NCBI RefSeq assembly: GCF_001429505.1
Contig: NZ_LMJW01000018.1
Location: 165,558 to 229,557, forward strand
Direction of reading: 5' to 3'
DNA from: Allobosea sp. Root483D1
GTDB taxonomy: Bacteria > Pseudomonadota > Alphaproteobacteria > Rhizobiales > Beijerinckiaceae
DNA: 64,000 nucleotides
Of this stretch, positions 24,021-32,846 are shown piece by piece. A program made the translations under genes and the position numbers. Position 1 is the first letter of the stretch, and every line of letters begins with the position of its first letter. Under the pieces are notes generated by a model that saw nothing but the letters and a program-made list of their open reading frames with translations, did no database searches and was not told the DNA's origin.

Positions 24021-26108
24021 TCACGCCTCGCGCTTGAACCGCCGCCCGCTCTCGCCGATCCAGCCGGCGACCAGCGCACCGAACAGGATGGCGAGCCCGA
24101 TCAGCCCAACGAAGAGCGGTGAGATCGAGACGCCGCGGACGATGCCGGAATCGCTGATGCGCAGGCCGACCCAGTCGGCGCCGGCGAACTGCCGCCCGGA
24201 GCGGACCGGCACGATGCGCGGGATGCTGACGCCCGAGCCGTTCTCCTGGCCGATCCGCCGCGAGGAGCCGCCGGTCGCCTCGGCGAGCGCCTGGAGCTTG
24301 CCGGGGTCGCTGACCACTTCCATCAGCTCGCGCGGATTCTCCGGGCCGACGCTGGCGAAGGCGGTGAGGTTCTCGGTGGTGATCTTGTGCAAGCCGAACT
24401 CGCTCGCGGCGGTGCGGGCGACGAAGAGCCCGGGGCGGCCAGCCTCGAAGGGCACGGTGCGGACCGAGCCGTCGGGCGCGGTGATGATAGCCGGCGCGGG
24501 GCTGTCGCCGAGCGTCTGGCGCTCGATCTCGATGTTGCGGCCACGGGCGCTGGCGCGCAGCGCCTCCTCTTCGAGGTCAGGCTCCTTCATCAGCCAGTGG
24601 CCGAGGCGGCGCAGCAGGTCGAGATGCGGGCCGCCATCGCGAAAGCCGCGGGCCCAGAGCCAGGCATGGTCGGAGAGGAAGAGCGCGACGCGGCCCTTCT
24701 GCTCGCGCGCCAGCAACAGGAGCGGGCGCTCACCGGGCCCGGTCATCACGGCCGAGCCTGAGCGGGTGCGGGCGCCGACCATGCGAAGCCATTCGCCCCA
24801 GCGCGGCGGCTCGACCTCGGAGCCCGGCAGATCGCGGGTGACCGGATGGCGCTTGCCCGGCTCGCTGACGCGAGCGCGAAAGGCCTCGTCGAAGACGCTG
24901 CCATCGGGCTGCGCCGGCAGGATCTGGCCGAGCGGGGTGCGTGCCAGCGACTGGGCGCCGGAATATTCCGGCCCGGCAGCGATCAGCAGCGCGCCGCCGT
25001 CACGGACATAGCGGACGATGTTGTCGAAATAGACCAGCGGCAGGATCGACTGGTTGGCGTAGCGGTCGAAGATGATCAGGTCGAAATCCTTGATCTTGAC
25101 CTGGAACAGCTCGCGCGTCGGGAAGGCGATCAGCGAGAGCTCGTTGATCGGCGTGCCGTCCTGCTTCTCCGGCGGGCGCAGGATGGTGAAATGGACGAGG
25201 TCGACATTGGCGTCGGCCTTGAGCAGGTTGCGCCAGGTGCGTTCGCCCGGATGCGGCTCGCCGGAGACCAGCAGCACGCGCAATTTGTCCCTGACGCCTT
25301 CGATGGTGATGACGGCGCGGTTGTTGGCGAGCGTCAGTTCGTCGGCGAGCGGGGCAGCCTCGATCTCGATCACGTTGGGACCGCCGCGATCGATGCGCAC
25401 CGGCACCTGGATCGTCTCGCCGGTGATCGCCTCGCGCCGGGCGACGATCTCGCCGTCGCGGCGCACCGTGATCGCGGCACGGCCCGGCCCGCCCTTGTCG
25501 ACGACGCGCAGGCGGACATTCTGTTCCTTGCCGACGATGCCGAAGCGCGGCGAATCGACCAGCACGATGCGCCGGTCGATCTCGCGCTCGCGGCCGGTGG
25601 TCAGCACATGCAGCGGCGCGCGCAGGCCGAGCGCCTCGGCCGTGGCGGGTGCGTCATGGGCGAGTCCGTCGGTCAGCAGGATTGCCCCGGCGACACGCTC
25701 GGACGGGACATCGGCGAGGCCGGAGGCGAGCGCCTCGAACAGGCGGGTGCCGTCGCCGGCGCCCTGCTGGTCGGTGACCTCGATGGTGCGCGTCTCGACG
25801 CCGGAAATGCCGCGCAATTGCCGCTCGACCTCGGCCTGAGCGGCCTGAGTCTGCTGCGTACGATCGGCGAGGCGGTTCGAGGCGGACTTGTCGACGACGA
25901 CGGCAACGACGTCCTTGACCGGCTCGCGATCCTCGAAGACGAGCGAGGGGTCGGCAAGGGCGATGGCGAGCACGCCGAGCGCAAGCGCCCGCAGGATCGC
26001 ACTGCGCCCGGCCAGCACCAGCGCCATGCCGGCGGCGACCGCAGCCAGAACGGCGAGGCCGATCAGCAGCGGCAGCGGGACAAGCGGGGCGAAGGTCAGG
26101 CTCCACAT
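24021..26108 (-). CDS. VWA-like membrane protein, fourth gene of the MoxR block
   Basis: A 695-residue membrane protein. Two or three hydrophobic segments at the N-terminus (about 10-60) are followed by a von Willebrand A-like domain opening with VVVDKSASN, which keeps the DxSxS metal site, then long beta-rich sequence with a second Rossmann-like region (LIIFDRYANQSILPLVYFDN), and one C-terminal hydrophobic segment (about 665-685) with a short basic tail. This fits the large glutamine-amidotransferase-like/VWA proteins found beside DUF4159 genes in alphaproteobacteria. It lies 18 nt after the DUF4159 gene and is surely cotranscribed. Function unknown. Confidence 0.75.
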   Translation of the reverse strand: MWSLTFAPLVPLPLLIGLAVLAAVAAGMALVLAGRSAILRALALGVLAIALADPSLVFEDREPVKDVVAVVVDKSASNRLADRTQQTQAAQAEVERQLRGISGVETRTIEVTDQQGAGDGTRLFEALASGLADVPSERVAGAILLTDGLAHDAPATAEALGLRAPLHVLTTGREREIDRRIVLVDSPRFGIVGKEQNVRLRVVDKGGPGRAAITVRRDGEIVARREAITGETIQVPVRIDRGGPNVIEIEAAPLADELTLANNRAVITIEGVRDKLRVLLVSGEPHPGERTWRNLLKADANVDLVHFTILRPPEKQDGTPINELSLIAFPTRELFQVKIKDFDLIIFDRYANQSILPLVYFDNIVRYVRDGGALLIAAGPEYSGAQSLARTPLGQILPAQPDGSVFDEAFRARVSEPGKRHPVTRDLPGSEVEPPRWGEWLRMVGARTRSGSAVMTGPGERPLLLLAREQKGRVALFLSDHAWLWARGFRDGGPHLDLLRRLGHWLMKEPDLEEEALRASARGRNIEIERQTLGDSPAPAIITAPDGSVRTVPFEAGRPGLFVARTAASEFGLHKITTENLTAFASVGPENPRELMEVVSDPGKLQALAEATGGSSRRIGQENGSGVSIPRIVPVRSGRQFAGADWVGLRISDSGIVRGVSISPLFVGLIGLAILFGALVAGWIGESGRRFKREA

Positions 26109-26126
26109 CGGGCGGTATTTCCTTCG

Positions 26127-28955
26127 CTACTGACCGAGGCGTTCGAGCAGGGCCGGAACATGGACCTGGTCGGCCTTGTAGTTGCCGGTCAGCGCATACA
26201 TCACGAGGTTGACGCCGGCGCGCAGCGCCATTTCGCGCTGGCGCGGATCGGAGCCGGACATCGGTACGAGCGCCTCGCCGCGCCGCCCGACGGCCCAGGC
26301 GGCGGCAAGGTCGTTCGAGGTGATCACGATCGGCGAGACATTGTCGCCGGCACGCGCGGGCCGGCGGCCATCCTCGCTGGCGGGCGGCAAGACCTCGACC
26401 CAGGTCGTGCCGCTGTCATAGCGGCCGACGAAGCCGTCGAGGATGTAGAAGGTCTTGGTCAGGACGTGGTCGCGCGGGATGGGCTCCAGCTCGGGAATGT
26501 CGAGCGTCTGCAGCATGCGGCGGAGCTGATCGCCTTCCGGCGTGGTGCCGCCGCCGGGCCGGGTGCTCATCGCGTCGCGGGTGTCGAAGATCACCAGCCC
26601 GCCGCCCTTCATATAGGCTTCGACCTTGCGCAGCGTCTCGGCGGAAGGGATCGGCCGGCCGGCGACCACCGGCCAGTAGAGGATCGGGTAGAGAGCGAGC
26701 TCGTCGCGGGCGATGTCGACGCCGGCCGCTTCGCCCGGCTCCAATGCGGTACGGGCGCCGAGCACGATGTTGAGCCCGGCCATCCCGGCCTTGGACATGT
26801 CGTCGACCCCTCTGTCGCCGGTGACGACATAGGCGAGACGGGTCGCGCTCGCGGCGGTGACGAGATCGTGCGGTACCGGTGGGCGTTGCTCGGCCGGCGG
26901 GGCAGGGGGCGCGGGCGGCTGTTGCGCCTGCGCCGCATCCGGGATGGGCAGGGCCGCGAGAGCGAACGCCAGGAGCAGCGCTGCCGGTGCCGCACGGCGG
27001 AAGCGGGCGAGGTTCATCCGGCCTCCGAGCCAGAGTGTCGCCAGCGTGTCGGCGACGAGGAGGAGCAGCGCCAGTACCAGAAGCTGCGGGCGGATATCGC
27101 GGGCGACGGGCTGGTCGATCGGCAGTATCGGGGCGCCGAGCGCGGCAAGGTCGAGCGCCGCCAGCGTGTCGGCCGGAGCCAGCGTGTTGACCGCCATGGC
27201 GCCATCGGTCGGGCCGTAGATGCCCGGCGGATGAGCGAGCGTGGCGCGGCCGGTGAAGTTGCGCGCCACCGGCTGGGCGGTCGCCGGCGGCGAGCGGAAG
27301 GCGCCTTGGCCGTCGAGCACGCGCGTCGGCGAGAGGGTCTCGACCCTGACCTCGCCGCCTTGTCCCTCGGTCGCGCTGGTGCCGGACATGGCGACGACCT
27401 TGCGCAGCATTTCGACGAAGAGGCCGGAGAGCGGCAGGTTCGACCAGGTGGTGTCGGCGGTGACATGGACCATGGCGAGCACGCCGTCGCCGCGGCGCTC
27501 GCCGGTGACAACCGGCGTGCCATCCTCCAGCGCCGCCCAGGTCTTGCGGGCAAGGTCGGGCTCGGGCTCGGCCAGGATCTGACGGGTGACGCGGACATCC
27601 TCGGCCAGGGATGAACCGAAGAAGGGACTTTCGCGGGTGAAGGGGGCGAGCTTGCGCGGCGTCTCCCAGGAGAGGCCGCCGCCGAGCGTACGGCCGCCGC
27701 GGCGCAGGCGCACCGGCGTCAGCTCGTCGGAGGAGGCGGCGAGCCGCGCCCCGGCGAAGCGCAGCAGCACGCCGCCGCGCTCGACGAAGGCCGAGACCTT
27801 CGCCGCGGTGTCGCCGTCGAGCGCGCCGATATCGGCGAGGATCAGCACGGAAAGGTTTTGCGCCAGGAGCTCGCCGACGGGGTCGGTCGAGCCGGCGCGC
27901 GGCTCGCGGATCTCGGCGAAGGGCGAGAGCGCGCGCGAGACGTAATAGGTCGGCGAGAGCAGCGGCTGGGCGGTGTCGGCGGTGGCACCGGAGACGATGC
28001 CGACGCGGCGGCGCTTGGCGCGATCGTCTAGCAGAGCGACGGCGCCGGCGCTGCGCTCTCCGGTGATCTCGAGGCGGGAGACGGCGTTGCGGACCTCGAT
28101 CGGCAGGGTCAGCCGCGCGGTGGTTTCAAGCTCGTTGCCGCCGAAGACGAAAGGCGCATCGCCGAGCGGCAGGCCCTTGAGGTCGAGGGCGCGAACCTGC
28201 CCGCTCGCCGCGGCGTTTACCGTCGGGCGCAGCACCTTGACGGTCAGCGCGCCGGCGAGGTTCTCGGGCGTGGTGAGGGCGCGCTGGTCGGCCGGGCCCG
28301 CATGGATCGACAGCCGGCCCGCGCCGGCCTCCTGCTTCAGCCGGGCGAGGAAATCAGCATCGCCGCCACCAATGCCGAGCCCGTCGGCGACCCAGACCGT
28401 CTCGGCCTGGGGCTGGGCGCGCCAGAAGGCTTCGAGCCGCTGGAGATGGGCGCTGCGATCGGGCGCATGCGGCTGGAGGCTGAGCGCGCGCAGGCGCTCG
28501 AGCGCGCCCTGTGGTTCTGCCAAGGCGATCTCGGCCGGGGCTTCGGCGAGGCCGACGACCGCGACCGGCCGGCCTTCGCGCCCGGCGGCCATGATGCGGC
28601 TTTCGGCGATGGCCTGGCGTTCCAGCCAGTCGGTCGCGGCGCCGAAGCCGTTGTCGACCAGCAGCAGCAGCGGGCCGCGCAGGGCGGCCGCGTCGCGCAC
28701 CGGGTTCCAGACCGGGCCGGCGACGGCGAGGATCGCCAGCGCCGCAACCGCCATGCGCAGCGCCAGCAGCCACCAGGGCGTATGAGCCGGCGTCTCACGC
28801 TGCGGGATCAGATCGCGCATGATCTTCAGCGGCGGGAAATCGATCCGCTTCGGCCGCGGCGGCGTCACCCGCAGGATCAGCCAGAGCACGGGCAGGACGG
28901 CCAGCGCGATCAGGGCCAGCGGCGCGGAGAAGGCGATCGGGAGGGAGCTCAGCAT
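26127..28955 (-). CDS. BatA/DUF4159 domain membrane protein
   Basis: A 942-residue protein. Residues 1-80 form the BatA N-terminal module, two hydrophobic segments with the basic linker RVTPPRPKRIDFPPLKI between them. A VWA-like region follows (LLLVDNGFGAATDW, where the metal site is not the usual DxSxS). After about 550 residues of beta-rich periplasmic-type sequence come further hydrophobic segments (about 625-690) and a Pro/Ala linker. The C-terminal DUF4159 domain (about 710-940) contains LYPILYWPVVAGR and MKGGGLVIFDTRDAMS. The MoxR-DUF58-DUF4159 arrangement is thought to assemble or activate envelope complexes; the target here is unknown. Confidence 0.82.
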   Translation of the reverse strand: MLSSLPIAFSAPLALIALAVLPVLWLILRVTPPRPKRIDFPPLKIMRDLIPQRETPAHTPWWLLALRMAVAALAILAVAGPVWNPVRDAAALRGPLLLLVDNGFGAATDWLERQAIAESRIMAAGREGRPVAVVGLAEAPAEIALAEPQGALERLRALSLQPHAPDRSAHLQRLEAFWRAQPQAETVWVADGLGIGGGDADFLARLKQEAGAGRLSIHAGPADQRALTTPENLAGALTVKVLRPTVNAAASGQVRALDLKGLPLGDAPFVFGGNELETTARLTLPIEVRNAVSRLEITGERSAGAVALLDDRAKRRRVGIVSGATADTAQPLLSPTYYVSRALSPFAEIREPRAGSTDPVGELLAQNLSVLILADIGALDGDTAAKVSAFVERGGVLLRFAGARLAASSDELTPVRLRRGGRTLGGGLSWETPRKLAPFTRESPFFGSSLAEDVRVTRQILAEPEPDLARKTWAALEDGTPVVTGERRGDGVLAMVHVTADTTWSNLPLSGLFVEMLRKVVAMSGTSATEGQGGEVRVETLSPTRVLDGQGAFRSPPATAQPVARNFTGRATLAHPPGIYGPTDGAMAVNTLAPADTLAALDLAALGAPILPIDQPVARDIRPQLLVLALLLLVADTLATLWLGGRMNLARFRRAAPAALLLAFALAALPIPDAAQAQQPPAPPAPPAEQRPPVPHDLVTAASATRLAYVVTGDRGVDDMSKAGMAGLNIVLGARTALEPGEAAGVDIARDELALYPILYWPVVAGRPIPSAETLRKVEAYMKGGGLVIFDTRDAMSTRPGGGTTPEGDQLRRMLQTLDIPELEPIPRDHVLTKTFYILDGFVGRYDSGTTWVEVLPPASEDGRRPARAGDNVSPIVITSNDLAAAWAVGRRGEALVPMSGSDPRQREMALRAGVNLVMYALTGNYKADQVHVPALLERLGQ

Positions 28956-28991
28956 CGGCTCACATCCTTTCGCGGGGACGGTGCGCGATAT

Positions 28992-29133
28992 CCCCTCTCC
29001 CCTTGCGGGAGAGGGCTAGGGGTCGCGCGACGCTGATCGCTGGCGCGGCGTGACCTTCTCGGAAACGTTCCAGACCTGAGCGACCCCTCATCCGACCCTT
29101 CGGGCCACCTTCTCCCGCAAGGGGAGAAGGGAA
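28992..29133. repeat. Long intergenic inverted repeat, CCCTCTCC...GGGAGAAGGG type
   Basis: The left arm CCCTCTCCCCTTGCGGGAGA with AGGGCTAGGGGTCGCG pairs with the right arm CGACCCCTCATCCGACCC and CTTCTCCCGCAAGGGGAGAA. It separates the DUF58 gene from the DUF4159 gene inside an otherwise tight operon. The element at 35090-35248 is of the same family. Confidence 0.76.
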
Positions 29134-29168
29134 GAGCGGCATGCGCAATGCTCAGGACCGACATCGGA

Positions 29169-30083
29169 CTAGCTCCCAACGCCGCGCGAGGCGGCGATCA
29201 GGCTGGCGATGCGCAGGACTCCCTCGCTGGCGGGGCGGTCGGTCCGGTGCAGGGTCAGCGTCCAGCCGGCATGGCGGCAGGCCTCGCGGATGGCGTCGCG
29301 ATGGGCCTGCAGCCGCGCGCGATAATCCTCGCCCCATTTCCCGGCATCGCCGACCCGCAGCGAGAGACCATCCTCCAGGTCGAACAGTTCGGCCTGCCCG
29401 GAGAAGGGGAAGGTCTCCTCGATCGGGTCAGCGATGAGAAGGATATGGCCCTTGGCGCCGCTGCTCGCCAGCGTGGCGATGCGCTTGGCCAGGGCCGCGG
29501 CCGGCGTCAGCCCGTCGGTGATCAGGATCGCGTCGGCGAGGCGCGGCAGCGGCTCCTCCGGCGGCAGGTCGGCCTCGCCATTGCGGCGATCGGCCAGGAT
29601 CGCCTGCGCCAGCAATTCGACGATGCGGCGCGAGGCCATCGGCCGGGTCAGGCCGAGATGGCCGACGCGCTCGCCGCCCTCGACCAAGGCTTCCGCAAGG
29701 GCGAAGCCGGCGATCAGGGCGCGGTCGACCTTGCTGGTCAGCGCCAGCGAGGAGGCAAATCCCATCGAGGCCGAGCGGTCGATCCAGAGCCAGATCGCGT
29801 GCGAGGCCTCCCATTCGCGCTCTCTAACGAAAAGATGGCCGTCGCGGGCCGAGCGGCGCCAGTCGATGCGCGAGGCAGCCTCGCCGGTGACCAGCGGCCG
29901 GTACTGCCAGAAGGTCTCGCCGGGGCCGGAGCGCCTGCGGCCATGGATGCCGTGCACGCTGGCCGAGACACGCCGCGCCTCCAGCACCAGCCGGGGCAGG
30001 CGCGCGGCGAGATCGAGCGAAGCCTTGAGGACCGGCTGGCCCGGCTGGCGCTCGGATTGGCCGAGGACGCGCGTGCGCAGCAT
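29169..30083 (-). CDS. DUF58 domain protein
   Basis: A 304-residue DUF58 protein. The family block GETFWQYRPLVTGEAASRID followed by WRRSARDGHLFVREREWE is intact, and the following VWA-like domain opens with LWIDRSASMGF, keeping DxSxS. No membrane segment is visible, so it is a soluble or peripheral partner. It is the second gene of the MoxR block: the ATG at 30083 lies 11 nt after the moxR stop; a longer frame starting inside moxR was rejected. DUF58 proteins usually act as the partner of MoxR ATPases. Confidence 0.86.
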   Translation of the reverse strand: MLRTRVLGQSERQPGQPVLKASLDLAARLPRLVLEARRVSASVHGIHGRRRSGPGETFWQYRPLVTGEAASRIDWRRSARDGHLFVREREWEASHAIWLWIDRSASMGFASSLALTSKVDRALIAGFALAEALVEGGERVGHLGLTRPMASRRIVELLAQAILADRRNGEADLPPEEPLPRLADAILITDGLTPAAALAKRIATLASSGAKGHILLIADPIEETFPFSGQAELFDLEDGLSLRVGDAGKWGEDYRARLQAHRDAIREACRHAGWTLTLHRTDRPASEGVLRIASLIAASRGVGS

Positions 30084-30093
30084 CAGCTTTTCC

Positions 30094-31110
30094 TCAACCC
30101 AGACGCTCCACCAGCCTGGCGACGATGCCCTCGACCGTCTCGCCATCGGCGCGGGCGGCGAAAGTCAGGGCGATACGATGCTTCAGCACCGGGGCGGCGA
30201 GCGCGGCGACGTCGTCGATCGACGGCGCGAGCCGGCCTTCGACCAGAGCGCGAGCTCGGGCGGCGAGCGTCAGCGCCTGGCTGGCGCGCGGGCCGGGGCC
30301 CCAGGCGAGCTTGTCGGTGATCGCCTTCTCGCCATCGCCGGGGCGGGCCGAGCGGACGAGATCGAGGATCGCATCGACCACGGCCTCGCCGACCGGCAGG
30401 CGGCGGACCAGGCGCTGCGTCGACATCAGGGTCTCGGCCGTCATTGCCTGGACCGGCTTGTGCTCGGCCGAGCCGGTGGTCTCGAGCAGGATGCGGCGCT
30501 CGGCCTCGCGGTCGGGATAGCCGACATCGATCTCGAGCAGGAAGCGGTCGAGCTGGGCTTCCGGCAGCGGATAGGTGCCTTCCTGCTCGATCGGATTCTG
30601 GGTGGCCAGCACATGGAAGGGCGCCGGCAGGTCGTGGCGTTCGCCGGCGACGGTGACGTGGTGTTCCTGCATCGCCTGCAGCAGCGCCGACTGGGTGCGG
30701 GGCGAGGCGCGGTTGATCTCGTCCGCCATCAACAGCTGGGCGAAGACCGGGCCCTTGATGAAGCGGAAATGGCGCTTGCCGTCAGGGCTCTCGTCGAGCA
30801 CCTCGGAGCCGAGGATGTCGGAGGGCATCAAATCGGGCGTGAACTGGACGCGGCGGGCCGAGAGGCCGAGAACGGTGCCCATCGCCTCGACCAGCTTGGT
30901 CTTGGCGAGGCCAGGCACGCCGACCAGCAGGCCGTGGCCACCGGCGAGCAAGGTGATCAGCGAGAGATCGACCACCTTCTGCTGACCGAAGATGACCTGG
31001 CCGATCTCGGTGCGGGCAGCGCCGATGGCAGCGAGGGCCGCCTCCGCCGCCTCGACGACGCCGGTGTCGAGGTTGATCGGGGCGTTTGCATCACGGGCTT
31101 GCGCCACCAT
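30094..31110 (-). CDS. MoxR family AAA+ ATPase
   Basis: A 338-residue MoxR AAA+ ATPase. Walker A GVPGLAKT is at residues 64-71, Walker B LLMADEINR holds Asp130-Glu131, sensor 1 is the ATQNPIEQEGTYPLPEAQLD block, and the arginine-finger region DRFLLEI follows. MoxR proteins act as chaperones that activate or assemble partner complexes with VWA proteins; three such partners are encoded directly downstream. A strong GAAGGAGA lies before the ATG. It is the first gene of the minus-strand block, divergent from DUF1285. Confidence 0.9.
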   Translation of the reverse strand: MVAQARDANAPINLDTGVVEAAEAALAAIGAARTEIGQVIFGQQKVVDLSLITLLAGGHGLLVGVPGLAKTKLVEAMGTVLGLSARRVQFTPDLMPSDILGSEVLDESPDGKRHFRFIKGPVFAQLLMADEINRASPRTQSALLQAMQEHHVTVAGERHDLPAPFHVLATQNPIEQEGTYPLPEAQLDRFLLEIDVGYPDREAERRILLETTGSAEHKPVQAMTAETLMSTQRLVRRLPVGEAVVDAILDLVRSARPGDGEKAITDKLAWGPGPRASQALTLAARARALVEGRLAPSIDDVAALAAPVLKHRIALTFAARADGETVEGIVARLVERLG

Positions 31111-31266
31111 TGCGATCTCCTTCAGCCTCGCACCCGCGCGGCCCTGCTGTCCGATTCCAAACTCTGACCCTCGCGGGGAACATGCTCAAGGGGGCGAGAG
31201 TGGCGGTGCACAACAGTCCGCTTCACGATTATGTAGAGTTCAAGGCGAGAGGACGATGCAACCGGC

Positions 31267-31878
31267 ATGCCGATGACGAAAGCGCGAGGTGACGTGACGA
31301 ACGAGGCCGCTGGCGCGATGAATCGCCTGCTGAGCGCGCTCGGGAGCGGTCCTGCCCGCGGTTTGCCGCCGGTCGAGCGCTGGAATCCGCCGTTTTGCGG
31401 CGATCTCGACATGCGTATCGCTGCTGATGGCACCTGGTTCTATCTGGGCACGCCGATCGGCCGGCCGGCGCTGGTCAGGCTGTTCTCCTCGGTGCTGAAG
31501 CGCGAGGGCGATGATTACTTTCTCGTGACCCCGGTCGAGCAGGTCGGGATCAAGGTCGAGGATGCGCCGCTGCAGGCGGTCGAGATGGCCGTGGAGGGCG
31601 AAGGCGACGGGCGCAGCATCGCCTTCCGGACCCGCACCGACGACCTTGTCACGGTTGGCCCCGACAACGCCTTGCGCTTCGAGAGGGCTGCGAACGAGGG
31701 CGTGAAGCCCTATGTGCATGTCCGGCGCGGGCTCTGGGCCCGGCTCACGCGGGCGCTGACCTATGATCTCCTGGCGCTCGGCGAGGTCAGCGAGGTCGAG
31801 GGGCTGGCGCAGTTCGGCATCGCGGCCGGCGGCGCCTTCCATGTGGTTGCGCCGGCCAGCGAGATCGAGGGACTGTGA
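31267..31878 (+). CDS. DUF1285 family protein
   Basis: A 203-residue soluble protein of the DUF1285 family. The opening RWNPPFCGDLDMRIAADGTW and FYLGTPIGRPALVRLFSSVL blocks are the family hallmarks, followed by VKVEDAP-like and FRTRTDDLVTVGPDN segments. Function unknown; the family is conserved next to a CoA-pyrophosphatase Nudix gene, as here. Start is uncertain among ATGs at 31267 and 31273; the GAGAGGA upstream is 12-13 nt from the first. The stop overlaps the Nudix ATG (TGATG), so the two are coupled. Confidence 0.82.
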   Translation: MPMTKARGDVTNEAAGAMNRLLSALGSGPARGLPPVERWNPPFCGDLDMRIAADGTWFYLGTPIGRPALVRLFSSVLKREGDDYFLVTPVEQVGIKVEDAPLQAVEMAVEGEGDGRSIAFRTRTDDLVTVGPDNALRFERAANEGVKPYVHVRRGLWARLTRALTYDLLALGEVSEVEGLAQFGIAAGGAFHVVAPASEIEGL

Positions 31879-32549
31879 TGCAGCATCCGGCGAAGCAGCT
31901 TGCCGAGACGGCGTTCTGGAATGGCGACGATCTCGAGGCGCTGCTGCTCCGTAGCCTGCGGGCGGAGCCGCCAGCCCTTGGCGACCTGATCGCGCGACCG
32001 CGCGGCGACCATGACCTCCAGCCCGAACCGACCGACGTGCCCGACGAGGCGAGCGCGATCGAGGCGGCGGTGCTGATCCCGATCGTGCTGCATCCGGGCG
32101 AGCCGACCGTGCTGCTGACCCAGCGCGCCGCGGCATTGCGCAGCCATTCGGCACAGATCGCCTTCCCGGGCGGGCGCATCGACACCACCGACGGCTCGCC
32201 GCTGGTCGCGGCATTGCGCGAGGCGGAGGAGGAGGTCGGGCTTGCTCCCGACAAGGTCAGGGTGGTCGGCTATCTCGACGCCTATCTCACCGGCACCGGC
32301 TATCGCGTCACGCCGGTGGTCGGGCTGGTCGACCCGCCGCTTGCGCTGACGATCAATCCGCACGAGGTCGATGAGGCCTTCGAGACGCCGCTCGCCTTCC
32401 TGCTCGACCCGGCCAATCACCAGCGCCATGGCCGTGAGTGGAAAGGCCGCCATCGCACCTACTATGCGATGCCGCATGGCGATCGCTATATCTGGGGAGC
32501 GACGGCCGGCATGATCCGCAATCTCTACGAGCGCCTGGCCGAACGCTAA
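31878..32549 (+). CDS. CoA pyrophosphatase-type NUDIX hydrolase
   Basis: A 223-residue Nudix protein. The family motif LLTQRAAALRSHSAQIAFPG before the Nudix box is the UPF0035/CoA-pyrophosphatase signature, and the box itself runs GGRIDTTDGSPLVAALREAE followed by EEVGL. It should cleave CoA or oxidised CoA to phosphopantetheine and 3',5'-ADP. The ATG at 31878 overlaps the DUF1285 stop and is preferred over the GTG at 31875. DUF6111 and cca follow on the same strand. Confidence 0.86.
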   Translation: MQHPAKQLAETAFWNGDDLEALLLRSLRAEPPALGDLIARPRGDHDLQPEPTDVPDEASAIEAAVLIPIVLHPGEPTVLLTQRAAALRSHSAQIAFPGGRIDTTDGSPLVAALREAEEEVGLAPDKVRVVGYLDAYLTGTGYRVTPVVGLVDPPLALTINPHEVDEAFETPLAFLLDPANHQRHGREWKGRHRTYYAMPHGDRYIWGATAGMIRNLYERLAER

Positions 32550-32573
32550 AGACTGACGGATTGGACAGGCCTG

Positions 32574-32846
32574 ATGCTGCGTATGCTGATCGAGGAGTTC
32601 CTGCTCTTCGTCCTGCCGTTCTGTCTGTTCGCGGGGTATCTCGTGATCAGGCGGCGCAATCCGTTCGACGTCGAGCATTGGAGCCGCCATCTGTTCTGGT
32701 TGTCGGTGGCCGGGCTTGTGCTCGGTATCGGCTCCTTCGTTTATGCCGGCCTGGTCGCGCCGCGGCATACCGGCTCGTTCGCGCCGCCCCATGTCGAGAA
32801 TGGCAAGCTGATCCCCGGCGAGTTCGATGACCGGCCGAAGCGATGA
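32574..32846 (+). CDS. DUF6111-type small membrane protein
   Basis: A 90-residue membrane protein with two hydrophobic segments (about 5-23 and 40-60), RRRNPFDVEHW between them, and a hydrophilic C-terminus with APRHTGSFAPPHVENGKLIP. This matches the small DUF6111 proteins found between Nudix and cca genes in this group of bacteria, by recall. Function unknown. Its stop overlaps the cca start in ATGA. Confidence 0.75.
   Translation: MLRMLIEEFLLFVLPFCLFAGYLVIRRRNPFDVEHWSRHLFWLSVAGLVLGIGSFVYAGLVAPRHTGSFAPPHVENGKLIPGEFDDRPKR

Noticed and set aside
24846..27614. 922-codon open frame on the plus strand
   Set aside because: It is antisense to the DUF4159 and VWA-like genes, which have recognisable domains and proper spacing; the product is low-complexity Asp/Arg/Gln-rich sequence.
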